A stretch of 64,000 nucleotides of DNA from JBBATK01 sp044228285 (GTDB lineage Bacteria; Bacteroidota; Ignavibacteria; Kapaibacteriales; NICIL-2), in NCBI GenBank assembly GCA_044228285.1, contig JBGAVD010000005.1, positions 372,001-436,000 on the forward strand. Direction: 5' to 3'. A program made the translations under genes and the position numbers. The notes below the pieces were generated by a model that saw nothing but the letters and a program-made list of their open reading frames with translations, searched no databases and was not told where the DNA came from. Of the stretch, positions 26,501 through 34,406 are shown piece by piece (positions within the stretch are counted from its first letter, which is position 1; the number at the start of each line of letters is the position of its first letter).

Positions 26501-29003
26501 CCGCGGTATAGCTATCTCCATACTTGATCCCGAAGAATACCTTCTGCGTCGGAACATCAAGATTGACAAGGCGGTTGACAGGACGCCCTGTTTCGTCAAA
26601 CACTGTTCCAAAGATCTTGGCACTGAGCATTCCAGAATTCGCCATCTCTTCGGGTATGTTGAAATGCGCATAGGCATTACCGTGTTCGTCTGTTTTTCCT
26701 TGCTGTACTTGATTGTCAACCTTTCTGGTATTCTTCGAGCTTATCGAGAAGTTGTAATTCTTGAATTGTTTCGGCTGGAATGTTTTTCTCGACAAATCAA
26801 AACTCAACTCATAATTGCGATTTGCGGCAGGAGGACCAAAGTAGTTTGTTGCGTTCATTGAAGCATATACGGTATCACGTGCTTCATAACTTTGCTTGTT
26901 GGTGTTGAGGGTCACTTTAATACGATCAGGTACAAAGTCTTCCAGTGATATCTGCTTCGTGCAGAGAATAATATCGTTCGCTGTGTACACTTCAGCTACA
27001 TAAGTCCCAGTAACAAGACCCACTGTTGTTGGTATGTCAACACTTGCAGAACCTTCCGCGTCCAGACTCAGTCGGATGAGCTTCGCTTCTTTACCATCCG
27101 GTGCTAGCAAACGCAGTTTTACAGGTGCCTTTGCTGCAATGTTCCAACGGTTGTCGCGAACAATGGTGTTAAAGTGCAGGGTTTCACCCGGACGGTATGC
27201 GTCGCGGTCTGTATAAAGAAAGGCTTGAAGTCCAGAGCTATTCTCCTGCATTCCCCCTACATCAAAGCGCGATGTTTCTACATGTGTATCGCTGAACATC
27301 ATGTAGTTGAAGTCACCAGCTGCGGTCGCGGTGATCATACCAACACTAAAGTCTTTTGCTTTGCGTAACACATTCTCGAACTTAGCAACTCCGTTTCCAT
27401 CTGTCGTTGCGCTCTGTAAAGTCTGATTGTTAGTGGAGATGAACTTCACACTAATCCCGCTTAAGCTCTCTGCAGACTTAATACTATTACAGAAAACAAA
27501 GACATCGTTATTGCTTTGCTTTGCAATCATTCCAATATCAGAGACGGATACCATCTTTCCTGCCGATACATAGTGGTCATCCATCGACTCAACTTTGACG
27601 ACATAGATTCCCTTGAATTCACCTACATTGTCCATGGCTAGATTTAAGAGCGACACATTTCCGTTCTTCGGCAATGACTTTGTGTCATACTCCCTTTCAG
27701 ATATCACATTGCCATAGACCTTATAGAAAGAGGCTTCTCTGTCGAAGTTCCCATAACCACCTCCGTAACTTCGAGATTGATAGCCATCGTTGTCCTCTTC
27801 TCCCGATTCATCTTCTCCATAGGTATAGTCGCCAGAATCCTCATAGTAATAGGTCCGAGAGTCACGCAGAAATGCCTGAATATTGTTCTCAAAGATTCGT
27901 ATGATAGTCACTTTTACACGCGGAACACTTATGATCTTCACACCTATGTTCCTTGCTCCCTTCGGACTCAGATACATGGCTTTCGAAGAACTAAACTTGA
28001 TCTCTGGTTGAAGTGGTCCGAAATTGAGATTCTTCACAAAGTCCTCGTTCATCACTCCACCAAGAACGCCTTTAAGACTCTTATACACGAGCACAGAGTA
28101 ATTACGTCCAGCCTCGAAGTTGCCTTTTATCAAAAATCCATAATCCGTTTGCTCCGCTTGAAGTCCGCTAACACCTGGCTCAACTTTACCCCATGAAGAA
28201 GGCTGAAGCTCGATAGGTTGTGAGGTCATAAACTTGACAACGCCAATACCATCTACAAACTCAGCGGTACAGGAACTTATCTGAAGTTTCTTTCTCGAGA
28301 TGATCTGCGTTTCCGCACTCATCGCCTTGTCGCTCTTCCACTCAGAACCTACGCAGCTCAGCCCTGGATCAATGCGTACCTGCAACGTTCCCTCATCTAT
28401 ATCCGCTGAGAGATTCTGAAGCGTAACTTTGATGTCACTTCCAGCGTCTCCACTCAGCACGGTAAATGCCACATCCTTTTCGTTGATTGTAATGTGCGTC
28501 AAAGCTCCCATTTTCTGCGCATTCACTGCATAGTTGAAGTGAAGTGTTGTTTGAAGCTCAACTGCACCTCCGCGCTCAGCCATTTTCATCCAACTCGCTT
28601 CACATGATTCGAGATTGAGGAAAGGCGTATGAGTACTGAACTTGATATCCGATCCAAGACTCGTTTTCATTCCACCCAGACCTAGAACCCGCGATGTCAC
28701 TTCAATTTGGTAGGTCGTGCTCGGAGCGAATTGAACCGACGGAGAAAAGCTGAGCTCATTTGCAGATAACCACTTGTACACACCTCTCATTGGTGGATCA
28801 AATCGCACATACTCCGTAGTATCCCATTGATTCAGGAGCGTGTCGTTAACGACGTCATCATTGAAAGTGAAGACCAAGCTCTGTTGAGGTGAGATGATAT
28901 CACTAAAGTTGGTAGACTTTACTTCAAGACCTTTATGCAATGAACATGACGCAATACAACAAACGACGACGCCAAGCATGACGCGCGCAAGGGTGCGGAA
29001 CAT
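23547..29003 (-). CDS. Alpha-2-macroglobulin family lipoprotein
   Basis: 1818 residues. A lipoprotein signal ends at C20 (VVVCCIASCS). The large MG-domain array covers residues about 30-1150, with DRDAYRPGETLHF as the usual macroglobulin strand. The thioester motif is CVEQ at residues 1364-1367, in YPHGCVEQTTS, followed by the alpha-helical thioester domain. The family traps proteases in the periplasm: cleavage of a bait region exposes the thioester, which binds the protease. The intact CxEQ argues that it is functional. It starts at ATG 29003 with GGAG upstream, and pbpC follows. The two are thought to defend and repair the envelope together when the outer membrane is breached. Confidence 0.93.
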   Translation of the reverse strand: MFRTLARVMLGVVVCCIASCSLHKGLEVKSTNFSDIISPQQSLVFTFNDDVVNDTLLNQWDTTEYVRFDPPMRGVYKWLSANELSFSPSVQFAPSTTYQIEVTSRVLGLGGMKTSLGSDIKFSTHTPFLNLESCEASWMKMAERGGAVELQTTLHFNYAVNAQKMGALTHITINEKDVAFTVLSGDAGSDIKVTLQNLSADIDEGTLQVRIDPGLSCVGSEWKSDKAMSAETQIISRKKLQISSCTAEFVDGIGVVKFMTSQPIELQPSSWGKVEPGVSGLQAEQTDYGFLIKGNFEAGRNYSVLVYKSLKGVLGGVMNEDFVKNLNFGPLQPEIKFSSSKAMYLSPKGARNIGVKIISVPRVKVTIIRIFENNIQAFLRDSRTYYYEDSGDYTYGEDESGEEDNDGYQSRSYGGGYGNFDREASFYKVYGNVISEREYDTKSLPKNGNVSLLNLAMDNVGEFKGIYVVKVESMDDHYVSAGKMVSVSDIGMIAKQSNNDVFVFCNSIKSAESLSGISVKFISTNNQTLQSATTDGNGVAKFENVLRKAKDFSVGMITATAAGDFNYMMFSDTHVETSRFDVGGMQENSSGLQAFLYTDRDAYRPGETLHFNTIVRDNRWNIAAKAPVKLRLLAPDGKEAKLIRLSLDAEGSASVDIPTTVGLVTGTYVAEVYTANDIILCTKQISLEDFVPDRIKVTLNTNKQSYEARDTVYASMNATNYFGPPAANRNYELSFDLSRKTFQPKQFKNYNFSISSKNTRKVDNQVQQGKTDEHGNAYAHFNIPEEMANSGMLSAKIFGTVFDETGRPVNRLVNLDVPTQKVFFGIKYGDSYTAAHQSLNVPLIAVDKNGNPVTAQARVQFVKSTWQTVLEKNQWGGFNYVSQKKNDILLDRVMSVNGTSSSINVTPSMSGDYEVRIMAPDGESYVSRSIWAWYWGSTESTAFEVKKEGTIEITMDKPRYNVGETAQVLFKTPFAGKLLVSIERNGVQSYQYIQTDQRSAKIEVKVTEEMVPNVYVVATLFKPLDDGSMPLTVAHGAAPIMCEPQNSRIVLSIDAPERARSSSKQSVRVHAANAAGAELTIAVVDEGILAVKRTRTPDPHTYFYQKRALQVQSYDLYPYIFPDLKPGKIAYGAGDDQYESRLSPVIAKRFNLVAYWSGVLKTNGSGDASFSFDIPQFSGSLRVMAVAYKGKAFGSAEKNITVADPLVVSSGLPRFLSPGDSLRLPVTLTNTTSKLMSVSASVTLSGAARVVGTSTQNLSIAANSEGRMSFGIVAQPEIGVAKVEVKVVANGETFIDKTEIAVRPISSLTKNTGSGTVASGETKNIRLAADFIPSSMKARLVVSRSLVAEFSKQLDYLIGYPHGCVEQTTSKAFPQLYVADLAGSLSTELKNSAMQNVQEAITRLQSMQLYNGGLSYWQGGVTESWWGSAYAAHFLIEAKKSGFEVNTTMLDRLLQYLAKQAHMSDKRTYVYFDEATVQRTKQVAPQEIFYSLYVLALAGKQDVSLMNFYKSATSLLTNDSRYMLACTYLYLGDRNSYEKLSPQRIDEWSQSDFGGCWSSRIRDEALSLSVLVDVDFNNPQVNVMARHLAQQLRIQKYYSTQENSFALIALGKIARKNGVSKGTATISYGSKKVELKDADLVIKDGLVGQNVSISSKGGPVYYFYEVSGISTSNIVKQEDSFLRIRRTFFDRFGRENTSGVFKQNDLVVVRLTLDCQNLAQIDNVAITDMLPSGFEIENSRITEVPDLNWIKSQTNPSYIDIRDDRINLFTNLNGVQTFYYVVRAVSPGVFRVGPAAADAMYNGEFHSYNGAGTIRVVQ

Positions 29004-29192
29004 AAGAGCTACTCCAAAGGTAAGTGGAAGGGTTGAGGCAGTATGTGGTGCGAAATTGTGCTATTCGCGCGCTTGAGTGCAAGGGAAAAATTGCAAGTGT
29101 GCAGAACTATTTTTTGTGCTTTAAGCAAGGTAGCCGTAGCCTCAGCGCTCACTATATTGTCAGCAGGTACAACAGCTCGACACTTGAGGGAC

Positions 29193-29954
29193 ATGCAGTA
29201 TTCATATCAAAAGCATGGAAGTGGCTACAACCAGCGACGTCAGGCTGATCCGCGCATTGCCGCCCAGATTTGGTCTGCATTGGGAGATGCTCGCTCTGTT
29301 GTCAATGTCGGAGCTGGAACCGGCAATTATGAACCTCTTGATCGCGAAGTCATAGCGATAGAGCCATCAGCCGTCATGCGATCGCAGCGTCCCGAACAAG
29401 CTGTGGACGCTATTGACGCATCGGCTGAGCACCTGCCATTAAACGATAAAAGTGTCGATGCCGCCATGACAGTACTCAGTCTCCATCATTGGGCTGACAT
29501 TTCAGCCGGGCTCTTGGAAATGAAACGTGTCAGTCGCTCACGGCTTGTCATCTACACCTATGACCCTGAGATCCTCGAGAAGTTCTGGCTGTTTGAGTAC
29601 TTGCCTGAGCTAGCTACCATCGAGCGACAGCGATTTCCCACTTTATCCAGTATCCAAGCAGTCTTGCAGTTGGACTGCCAACAACATGCCGTCGTTGTTC
29701 CATTTGATTGCACTGACGGTTTCAATGAGGCTTTCTACGGTCGACCAGAGTCCTTATTGATTCCGGAAGTACGTGCTTGTCAGTCTGCCTGGGCGCTGTT
29801 AGCTGAGGGAGTTGAGGAACGTTTTGTGGCTCAACTGACATCCGATCTTCAAAGTGGATTTTGGGAGGAGAGCTATGGATATCTGCGGACCTTGCCAGAG
29901 TGGAGCGGCGCTATCGTCATACTTGTAGCAGATTGCGAGACTAAATTGACCTAA
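29193..29954 (+). CDS. SAM-dependent methyltransferase
   Basis: About 253 residues. ATG 29193 is chosen because GAGGG lies five bases upstream; a longer in-frame start at 29043 has poor composition. Motif I is VVNVGAGTGNYEP and motif II ends in VIAIEPS. The region DKSVDAAMTVLSLHHWAD is the usual post-I motif of the Methyltransf_11 type. The C-terminal half is less conserved and gives no substrate clue. It is divergent from the alpha-2-macroglobulin gene, and its stop is 7 bases from the convergent TonB receptor gene, so it is probably a single-gene transcript. Confidence 0.85.
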   Translation: MQYSYQKHGSGYNQRRQADPRIAAQIWSALGDARSVVNVGAGTGNYEPLDREVIAIEPSAVMRSQRPEQAVDAIDASAEHLPLNDKSVDAAMTVLSLHHWADISAGLLEMKRVSRSRLVIYTYDPEILEKFWLFEYLPELATIERQRFPTLSSIQAVLQLDCQQHAVVVPFDCTDGFNEAFYGRPESLLIPEVRACQSAWALLAEGVEERFVAQLTSDLQSGFWEESYGYLRTLPEWSGAIVILVADCETKLT

Positions 29955-29961
29955 GCACTTC

Positions 29962-32157
29962 TTACCAACTAAGGCGCACATTGAGGTAGAGTTGTCTACC
30001 CAACAAATTGGGTAAGGAGCGAAGGTTCTTCACATCGAGCGCGTTGATCACGCCGCAACCCAGGTCTAAGGTTTGTACCGACAACATGTTTTGACCTAGT
30101 ACAAAACCCTTTGAGAGTGAAACTTTAATGTTCCAATACGCGGGCACAAACTCATCGCTTCGATCTGGTACTGCGCGCGAGATGTTGGCGAGAACGCTGC
30201 CATTTTTGTCCAGGGCTTCATCTCCAAAACGTCCTATATAGTCTGCACCAGCAATAAAACTCCAGCTCGAGTACAGACGAAGGTCAAATTTGATGTGATA
30301 GAGCTGAGCAGAGCGATACCACAGACCGCCATAATCGGATCGTTTCAAAGCAATGAAGCTTCCTGTTTGTGGGTTAACACTACCCGCAGTTCCACCATCG
30401 ATAGCAGACAACACATTGAGGTCAACTGCATCCAGATATTGGTAGGATGTGCTAAAATGTAGGGTGCTTGTGGAGCCCAGTCTCCACTGCGACTGAACAC
30501 TCAACTCCAAACCTTGAGTCCGCACTTGTGACAGATTGTGATACGAGTACACGGAGACCAAAGAATCGGAGTGGTCAAAGTAGTACTCAATCATGTTGCT
30601 CACGTCATTTCGAAACACACGTGCCTCAAGAAATGTGCGTAGATGAGTAGTGGCAGCGCCAGGCTGCTCGATAAGATAGTTGAGAGAAGCCTCGTATGCA
30701 GTAGAACGTTCGGCTTCAAGGTCGTTACCTAAAAGTCGTGCTCCCATGAGCACATAACCTGCTCCCTGGAGATTGTTGCGAAACATGACAAAAAGTTGTC
30801 TGAAATCTGGAGCTTTGAATCCTTTGCCTACAGACGCTCTAAAACCGACCGCGTCACTCAACTTCACGAGCGCTGAGAACTTTGGACTGAGGTTGTTTCC
30901 GTACTCGCTATTGACATCATAGCGCGCACTAAGCGCATATGACAACCATTCGGTTGGATTTCCCTCCCATTGTGTATAGGCAACACTCGTCTTGTATTTT
31001 GGTGCAGACTCATAACGTGTACCGCTGAGCTTGTCGAATATGTACTCAGCACCAACCATAAGACGATTGCGATCATTGAGCATCACGTCATACTGTATAC
31101 TAGGTTTGTAGTACGTCCGGCGGAAGTCATCCAAACTTTTTCCACTTCCTTGAACAACATCAAACTGATACTGTTCGTTGTAGTCTGAAACATAGAGTTG
31201 CGCACTGAAGTGTGCCTTTCCTTGCACCCAGTCTGTCATAAGCTGCGCCCCTAGATCTGTCTGCTGCACAGAGCCCTTGTTGGCTGCAATTTGGCCAAAG
31301 AACGATTCCACGAATGTTCCTTCCGATCGCGAATGAAATCCGCGGAGGTTGGCACTTACACTGAGTTTTGGGAGAACAAAGGCTCGGAAACGACTTTGAA
31401 GCGTGTAGTCGTTGAAACCTGAGTACGGCAGGGTCAGACTGTCATCGCTCAGCTGAAAAGCTGGTGAATGCTTGGCATTGCTGAAAAGTGTCCAATCAAT
31501 ATCATCATCTGAATAACCAAGTGAAGCAGAAGTTTCTTCGCCTTGATTCTGGAGCTCTTGCAACTTAAAAGTACCCGACCAGCCTGGGGCAGGACGTTGG
31601 CTAATGAGATTAATAACACCAGCAAGTGCATCGCTACCATACAGACTCGACATTGGTCCTTTCACAATCTCTACCTGTTTAACATTTCCAATTGCAATGC
31701 GGCTCAGATCTATGGTTCCTGCAACTCGACCGATCAGAGGTTGACCATCGACCAGGATCTGTGTATAGTCTGCACTCATTCCCTGCATCTGTACACCAGT
31801 ACGCAAGCCTGAGCTAACTCCAATACCAGCCTGACTCTCCAACACCTGCGAAAGATTAGTGCTTGCCGAGTTTTTAATAGAAGCAGCATCTATAAGTTCT
31901 ACACGCACTGGTGAGTCCTTCAACTCAACTTCACCTCTGGTTCCAGTTACGACCACTGGCCCTGTCGTTGCTGTGAGTATGCTGTCGCGCGCCTTGGTCC
32001 GTTGCGGAACTTTAGGTGTGCGCGCTTTCGCTCTTGTGCTATCAACAACTACAGGCAGCGTAGCTGCCTGTAGTTGGAACGCACTGAACATAAATAAGAC
32101 GAAGCACAGCGCCCCCCAGGGGGCGGTTGAGCATGAACAACACCTGAAAAAACGCAT
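29962..32157 (-). CDS. hmuR: TonB-dependent outer-membrane receptor, probably for haem (HmuR-like)
   Basis: 731 residues with a signal peptide at 1-31. The plug domain is seen from about residue 65 (VVVTGTRGEVELKDSPVRV), with ILVDGQPLIGR and VKQVEIVKGPMSSLYGSDALAG. A 22-strand barrel follows and ends in the terminal aromatic-type strand LYLNVRLSW. The receptor would import a substrate across the outer membrane using TonB. Haem is inferred from the HmuY-like gene 7 bases upstream, since HmuY-HmuR is an established haem-uptake pair in Bacteroidota. A cobalamin or siderophore receptor remains possible. Two perfect inverted repeats lie within the first 115 bases of the gene. Confidence 0.85.
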   Translation of the reverse strand: MRFFRCCSCSTAPWGALCFVLFMFSAFQLQAATLPVVVDSTRAKARTPKVPQRTKARDSILTATTGPVVVTGTRGEVELKDSPVRVELIDAASIKNSASTNLSQVLESQAGIGVSSGLRTGVQMQGMSADYTQILVDGQPLIGRVAGTIDLSRIAIGNVKQVEIVKGPMSSLYGSDALAGVINLISQRPAPGWSGTFKLQELQNQGEETSASLGYSDDDIDWTLFSNAKHSPAFQLSDDSLTLPYSGFNDYTLQSRFRAFVLPKLSVSANLRGFHSRSEGTFVESFFGQIAANKGSVQQTDLGAQLMTDWVQGKAHFSAQLYVSDYNEQYQFDVVQGSGKSLDDFRRTYYKPSIQYDVMLNDRNRLMVGAEYIFDKLSGTRYESAPKYKTSVAYTQWEGNPTEWLSYALSARYDVNSEYGNNLSPKFSALVKLSDAVGFRASVGKGFKAPDFRQLFVMFRNNLQGAGYVLMGARLLGNDLEAERSTAYEASLNYLIEQPGAATTHLRTFLEARVFRNDVSNMIEYYFDHSDSLVSVYSYHNLSQVRTQGLELSVQSQWRLGSTSTLHFSTSYQYLDAVDLNVLSAIDGGTAGSVNPQTGSFIALKRSDYGGLWYRSAQLYHIKFDLRLYSSWSFIAGADYIGRFGDEALDKNGSVLANISRAVPDRSDEFVPAYWNIKVSLSKGFVLGQNMLSVQTLDLGCGVINALDVKNLRSLPNLLGRQLYLNVRLSW
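32046..32076. repeat. 14-base perfect inverted repeat inside the 5' end of the TonB receptor gene
   Basis: Arms 32046-32059 and 32063-32076 are exact complements around a GTA loop. It falls just downstream of the codons for the signal peptide. In RNA this would be a very stable hairpin about 80-110 bases after the start codon. A second shorter one lies at 32110-32125, with seven-base arms CGCCCCC and GGGGGCG around CA. It could slow translation or pause transcription, or serve as a protein site. Confidence 0.55.
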
Positions 32158-32164
32158 ACTGGCC

Positions 32165-32770
32165 TTACTTCAACTTCGTGCCAAATGCTTTGAGGTACCG
32201 AATCACGAAGGTCGATAAAGCAGTTGTTGATGCAGGTGTAGAAATCGATATGAATTGAACTTTGTAGTATGCTCCAGAGGCACTTTGAACAATCAAAGTC
32301 TTCATTGCATTAGTACTAATCATGTGTGTTGCGGGATTGTAGACGAACAAGCCGCTACCATCTAACTTGGTCGATACTATACGACCACTGGTTGACGATG
32401 AATCTACTCTGAACTTTGTCGGATCTACCACGGTTACATTGTCAAATGTCGTATCTACAACATATGCCTTTGTTAAACCTGTACTATTTACCGAACCTGA
32501 GTTAAACAACACGTCAATCTGCGTAGTACGTCCACCACCGAAAACGTGATTCACTCGCATGTCCCATGTTGACTTTGGAAGGTCTGTAATACCTATGGCA
32601 GCATTTGCATCTAGTGAATACAGATAGTCGTTTGCTGAGTCTGGCGTAACGCTAATGGTTTTTGTAGTGAGTGTTGAATCCACTGGTGTGGTTGGTGTCG
32701 TTGTTGCTTCGTCACAAGACGACATAGCAACGAGTGACGCAAACAAGCAAACAAGAAAAAGTGTGCGCAA
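32165..32770 (-). CDS. hmuY: HmuY-family haem-binding lipoprotein
   Basis: 201 residues. It starts at TTG 32770, supported by TAGGAG seven bases upstream. The lipoprotein signal ends at C19 (LVAMSSC). The mature part has the HmuY layout: a short linker, a STWDMRVNH segment, a beta-rich region with IDVLFNSG, and the closing strands YYKVQFIS and TFVIRYLKAF. HmuY-type haemophores bind haem at the cell surface and pass it to the TonB receptor. Candidate axial ligands include a His in RVNH and His/Met in ATHMIST, but the exact pair cannot be assigned by eye. The receptor gene follows after 7 bases. A possible TAnnTTTG promoter and direct repeats lie upstream. Confidence 0.82.
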   Translation of the reverse strand: MRTLFLVCLFASLVAMSSCDEATTTPTTPVDSTLTTKTISVTPDSANDYLYSLDANAAIGITDLPKSTWDMRVNHVFGGGRTTQIDVLFNSGSVNSTGLTKAYVVDTTFDNVTVVDPTKFRVDSSSTSGRIVSTKLDGSGLFVYNPATHMISTNAMKTLIVQSASGAYYKVQFISISTPASTTALSTFVIRYLKAFGTKLK

Positions 32771-32848
32771 AGCAGTTCTCCTAGAATAAAGTGAAATGTT
32801 ACTTCAATTTGATTGAGCCTTAAGCGCCGTTCAGCTGAGGCTTCAGTA

Positions 32849-32856
32849 CAAAAATA
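32849..32856 (-). promoter_or_regulatory. FCB-type -7 promoter element upstream of hmuY
   Basis: The minus strand reads TATTTTTG, an exact TAnnTTTG match. It would start RNA near 32842, leaving a leader of about 70 bases before the TTG start at 32770. No good -33 TTTG is seen, which would fit a promoter that depends on an activator at the upstream repeats. Confidence 0.45.
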
Positions 32857-32877
32857 CAATCTTGTCCGATATTATAG

Positions 32878-32908
32878 TTGTTAAAACAAACATTTATTTG
32901 TTAAAACA
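32878..32908. promoter_or_regulatory. Two 11-base direct repeats, candidate operator for hmuY-hmuR
   Basis: TTGTTAAAACA occurs at 32878-32888 and again at 32898-32908, exactly 20 bases apart, or about two helical turns. Each copy contains TGTT-NN-AACA, itself an inverted repeat, so each could bind a dimer. The pair lies 22-52 bases upstream of the putative -7 element. This placement suits an activator or an iron/haem-responsive regulator. Confidence 0.5.
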
Positions 32909-33112
32909 CAGGTATCGGCTTTTTTAAGCATATTTCGATGCTTTTGTACTAAATGAAGACGTTTCAGGGTCTTTACGCTATCGATGCTGCTTATTGAGAT
33001 GCAGCAGGCCGTGCTCAGCGAAGCTCAAATGTTTGGTACCTGAGCTGCCTATCTGCTGAGGTGAAATTGAGCTTCAGGGGTACTCGAGAGAGTCTGAAAC
33101 GCTTTCTATTGT

Positions 33113-34402
33113 CTACTGATAAAGGAGGTATTTCTGTCTGCGCTGACTAAACTCTTGCTTTCCTTTGCTTGCAAGACGTCGGATGTCATCGTCTGAGCGC
33201 TCCGGGTTTGTGAGGGCAGCAAAAAGCTTCTGAGTTCCAGCAACTTTGGCAAACATGCCCTGCTTCGTTGAGTGGGATAACGTATCTGTGAAATATGTGG
33301 GATAGTCGTGTCGCATACGAATCATAATCTCCACTGCCGCTGAGAACAGAGGTGTGTTTGAGTTCGCACTGTTCTCGAAGTTGAAAAGGACGCCACTACA
33401 AGTTTGACCTGCAAACTTGCCAGCGCTAGGGATGAACTTTGTTGGCACGGCGTGAATGTTGAGATCGCGGAGATTCCGTAAAGTAGAATCGAAGTTGCTA
33501 TAACTGAAATGTGGTTGACCCAAGTATTGAAATGGAAGGGTCGTTCCAATACCTATGGAGAACAGGCTCAGCTCCCCTAGAAGCCCTGTGAGAGCCATTC
33601 CTCGAATCGCATTGATAGTTGGAATGTTCGGTGACGTTGGAATCCACACGGAATTGGTAGCCTCCCATTGCATGTTTCTTCGCCAGCGTTTCATTTTCAC
33701 CACGGTAAGGTGACACTTACGCGCCGTGCCACTCGCGTCTGCGGGCAACCATCCCTCTTCATTTATCATGAGAGCAAGTTCGCCAATGGTCAGTCCATGC
33801 AGGTAAGGTATGGGAACTATACTCACAAAAGAGCGGGCATCGTCTTCTACAAGGTTGCCATCAACGCAAAGGCCACCGAGCGGGTTGGGTCTATCCAGCA
33901 CATAGACTGGTATCTTGAACTCCGCACAAGCATCCATCACGTTGAACATGGTGCTGATGAAGGTATAAGGTCGCAAACCAATGTCTTGCAGATCGACTAC
34001 TACCGCATCACAATTCCCAATCATTGCGCGTGTAGGTCTTCGAGTCTTGCCATAGAGCGAGTAGGTAGGAATACCATAGATTATCTCTCCAGCAACACTC
34101 TCACCAGCAGGTGTTTGTGCAAAGTAGCCATGCTCGGGGGTAAGTAACGCACAGAGTTGGAGCTCAGAGGTTGAAGCGAGTACTTGGACACTTTCATCGA
34201 GAGTGCGAGTTCTACTTGCGACGTTTGCGAGCAGAGCGATGCGCTTTGATTTGAGGGGTTCAAAATTGAGATCGACCAAGTTATCAATGCCGTACTTCAC
34301 CGTACTGCGCACAGGCTGCAATGCTTGCGTCTGTATGCCCATACAGATGAAAACAAAGATTGCCACGCTAAGCGTGGAATGCGTTATGTGCTTTATAGAC
34401 AA
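33113..34402 (-). CDS. namZ: DUF1343 exo-beta-N-acetylmuramidase, NamZ-like (GH171)
   Basis: 429 residues starting at TTG 34402, with GGAG nine bases upstream. A signal peptide occupies about residues 1-27 (IFVFICMGIQTQALQ). Family marks are LLTPEHGYFA, VVDLQDIGLRPYTFI and LDRPNPLGG, as in the NamZ group that removes MurNAc from the non-reducing end of peptidoglycan fragments. It should act in the periplasm on wall turnover products, and no MurNAc importer is in view. It is the last gene of a tight operon with xerD and pgpH, only 4 bases after the xerD stop. Confidence 0.88.
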   Translation of the reverse strand: MSIKHITHSTLSVAIFVFICMGIQTQALQPVRSTVKYGIDNLVDLNFEPLKSKRIALLANVASRTRTLDESVQVLASTSELQLCALLTPEHGYFAQTPAGESVAGEIIYGIPTYSLYGKTRRPTRAMIGNCDAVVVDLQDIGLRPYTFISTMFNVMDACAEFKIPVYVLDRPNPLGGLCVDGNLVEDDARSFVSIVPIPYLHGLTIGELALMINEEGWLPADASGTARKCHLTVVKMKRWRRNMQWEATNSVWIPTSPNIPTINAIRGMALTGLLGELSLFSIGIGTTLPFQYLGQPHFSYSNFDSTLRNLRDLNIHAVPTKFIPSAGKFAGQTCSGVLFNFENSANSNTPLFSAAVEIMIRMRHDYPTYFTDTLSHSTKQGMFAKVAGTQKLFAALTNPERSDDDIRRLASKGKQEFSQRRQKYLLYQ

Positions 34403-34406
34403 CGGA

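Larger units (their letters stand above)
32771..33112. other. Intergenic region between namZ and hmuY (342 bases)
   Basis: No gene is supported here. It holds the hmuY leader and promoter (32771-32856), the two direct repeats (32878-32908), a TGCTGC/GCAGCA hairpin (32985-33006), and competing inverted repeats at 33014-33075 just after namZ. One of these, GAAGCTCAA at 33020-33028, pairs with TTGAGCTTC at 33067-33075. None has a T-tract, so a clear terminator for namZ is lacking. Confidence 0.55.

Noticed and set aside
29015..29022. TACCTTTG on the minus strand before the alpha-2-macroglobulin gene as a promoter
   Set aside because: It matches TAnnTTTG, but RNA would begin about 5 bases before the ATG and lose the GGAG ribosome site.
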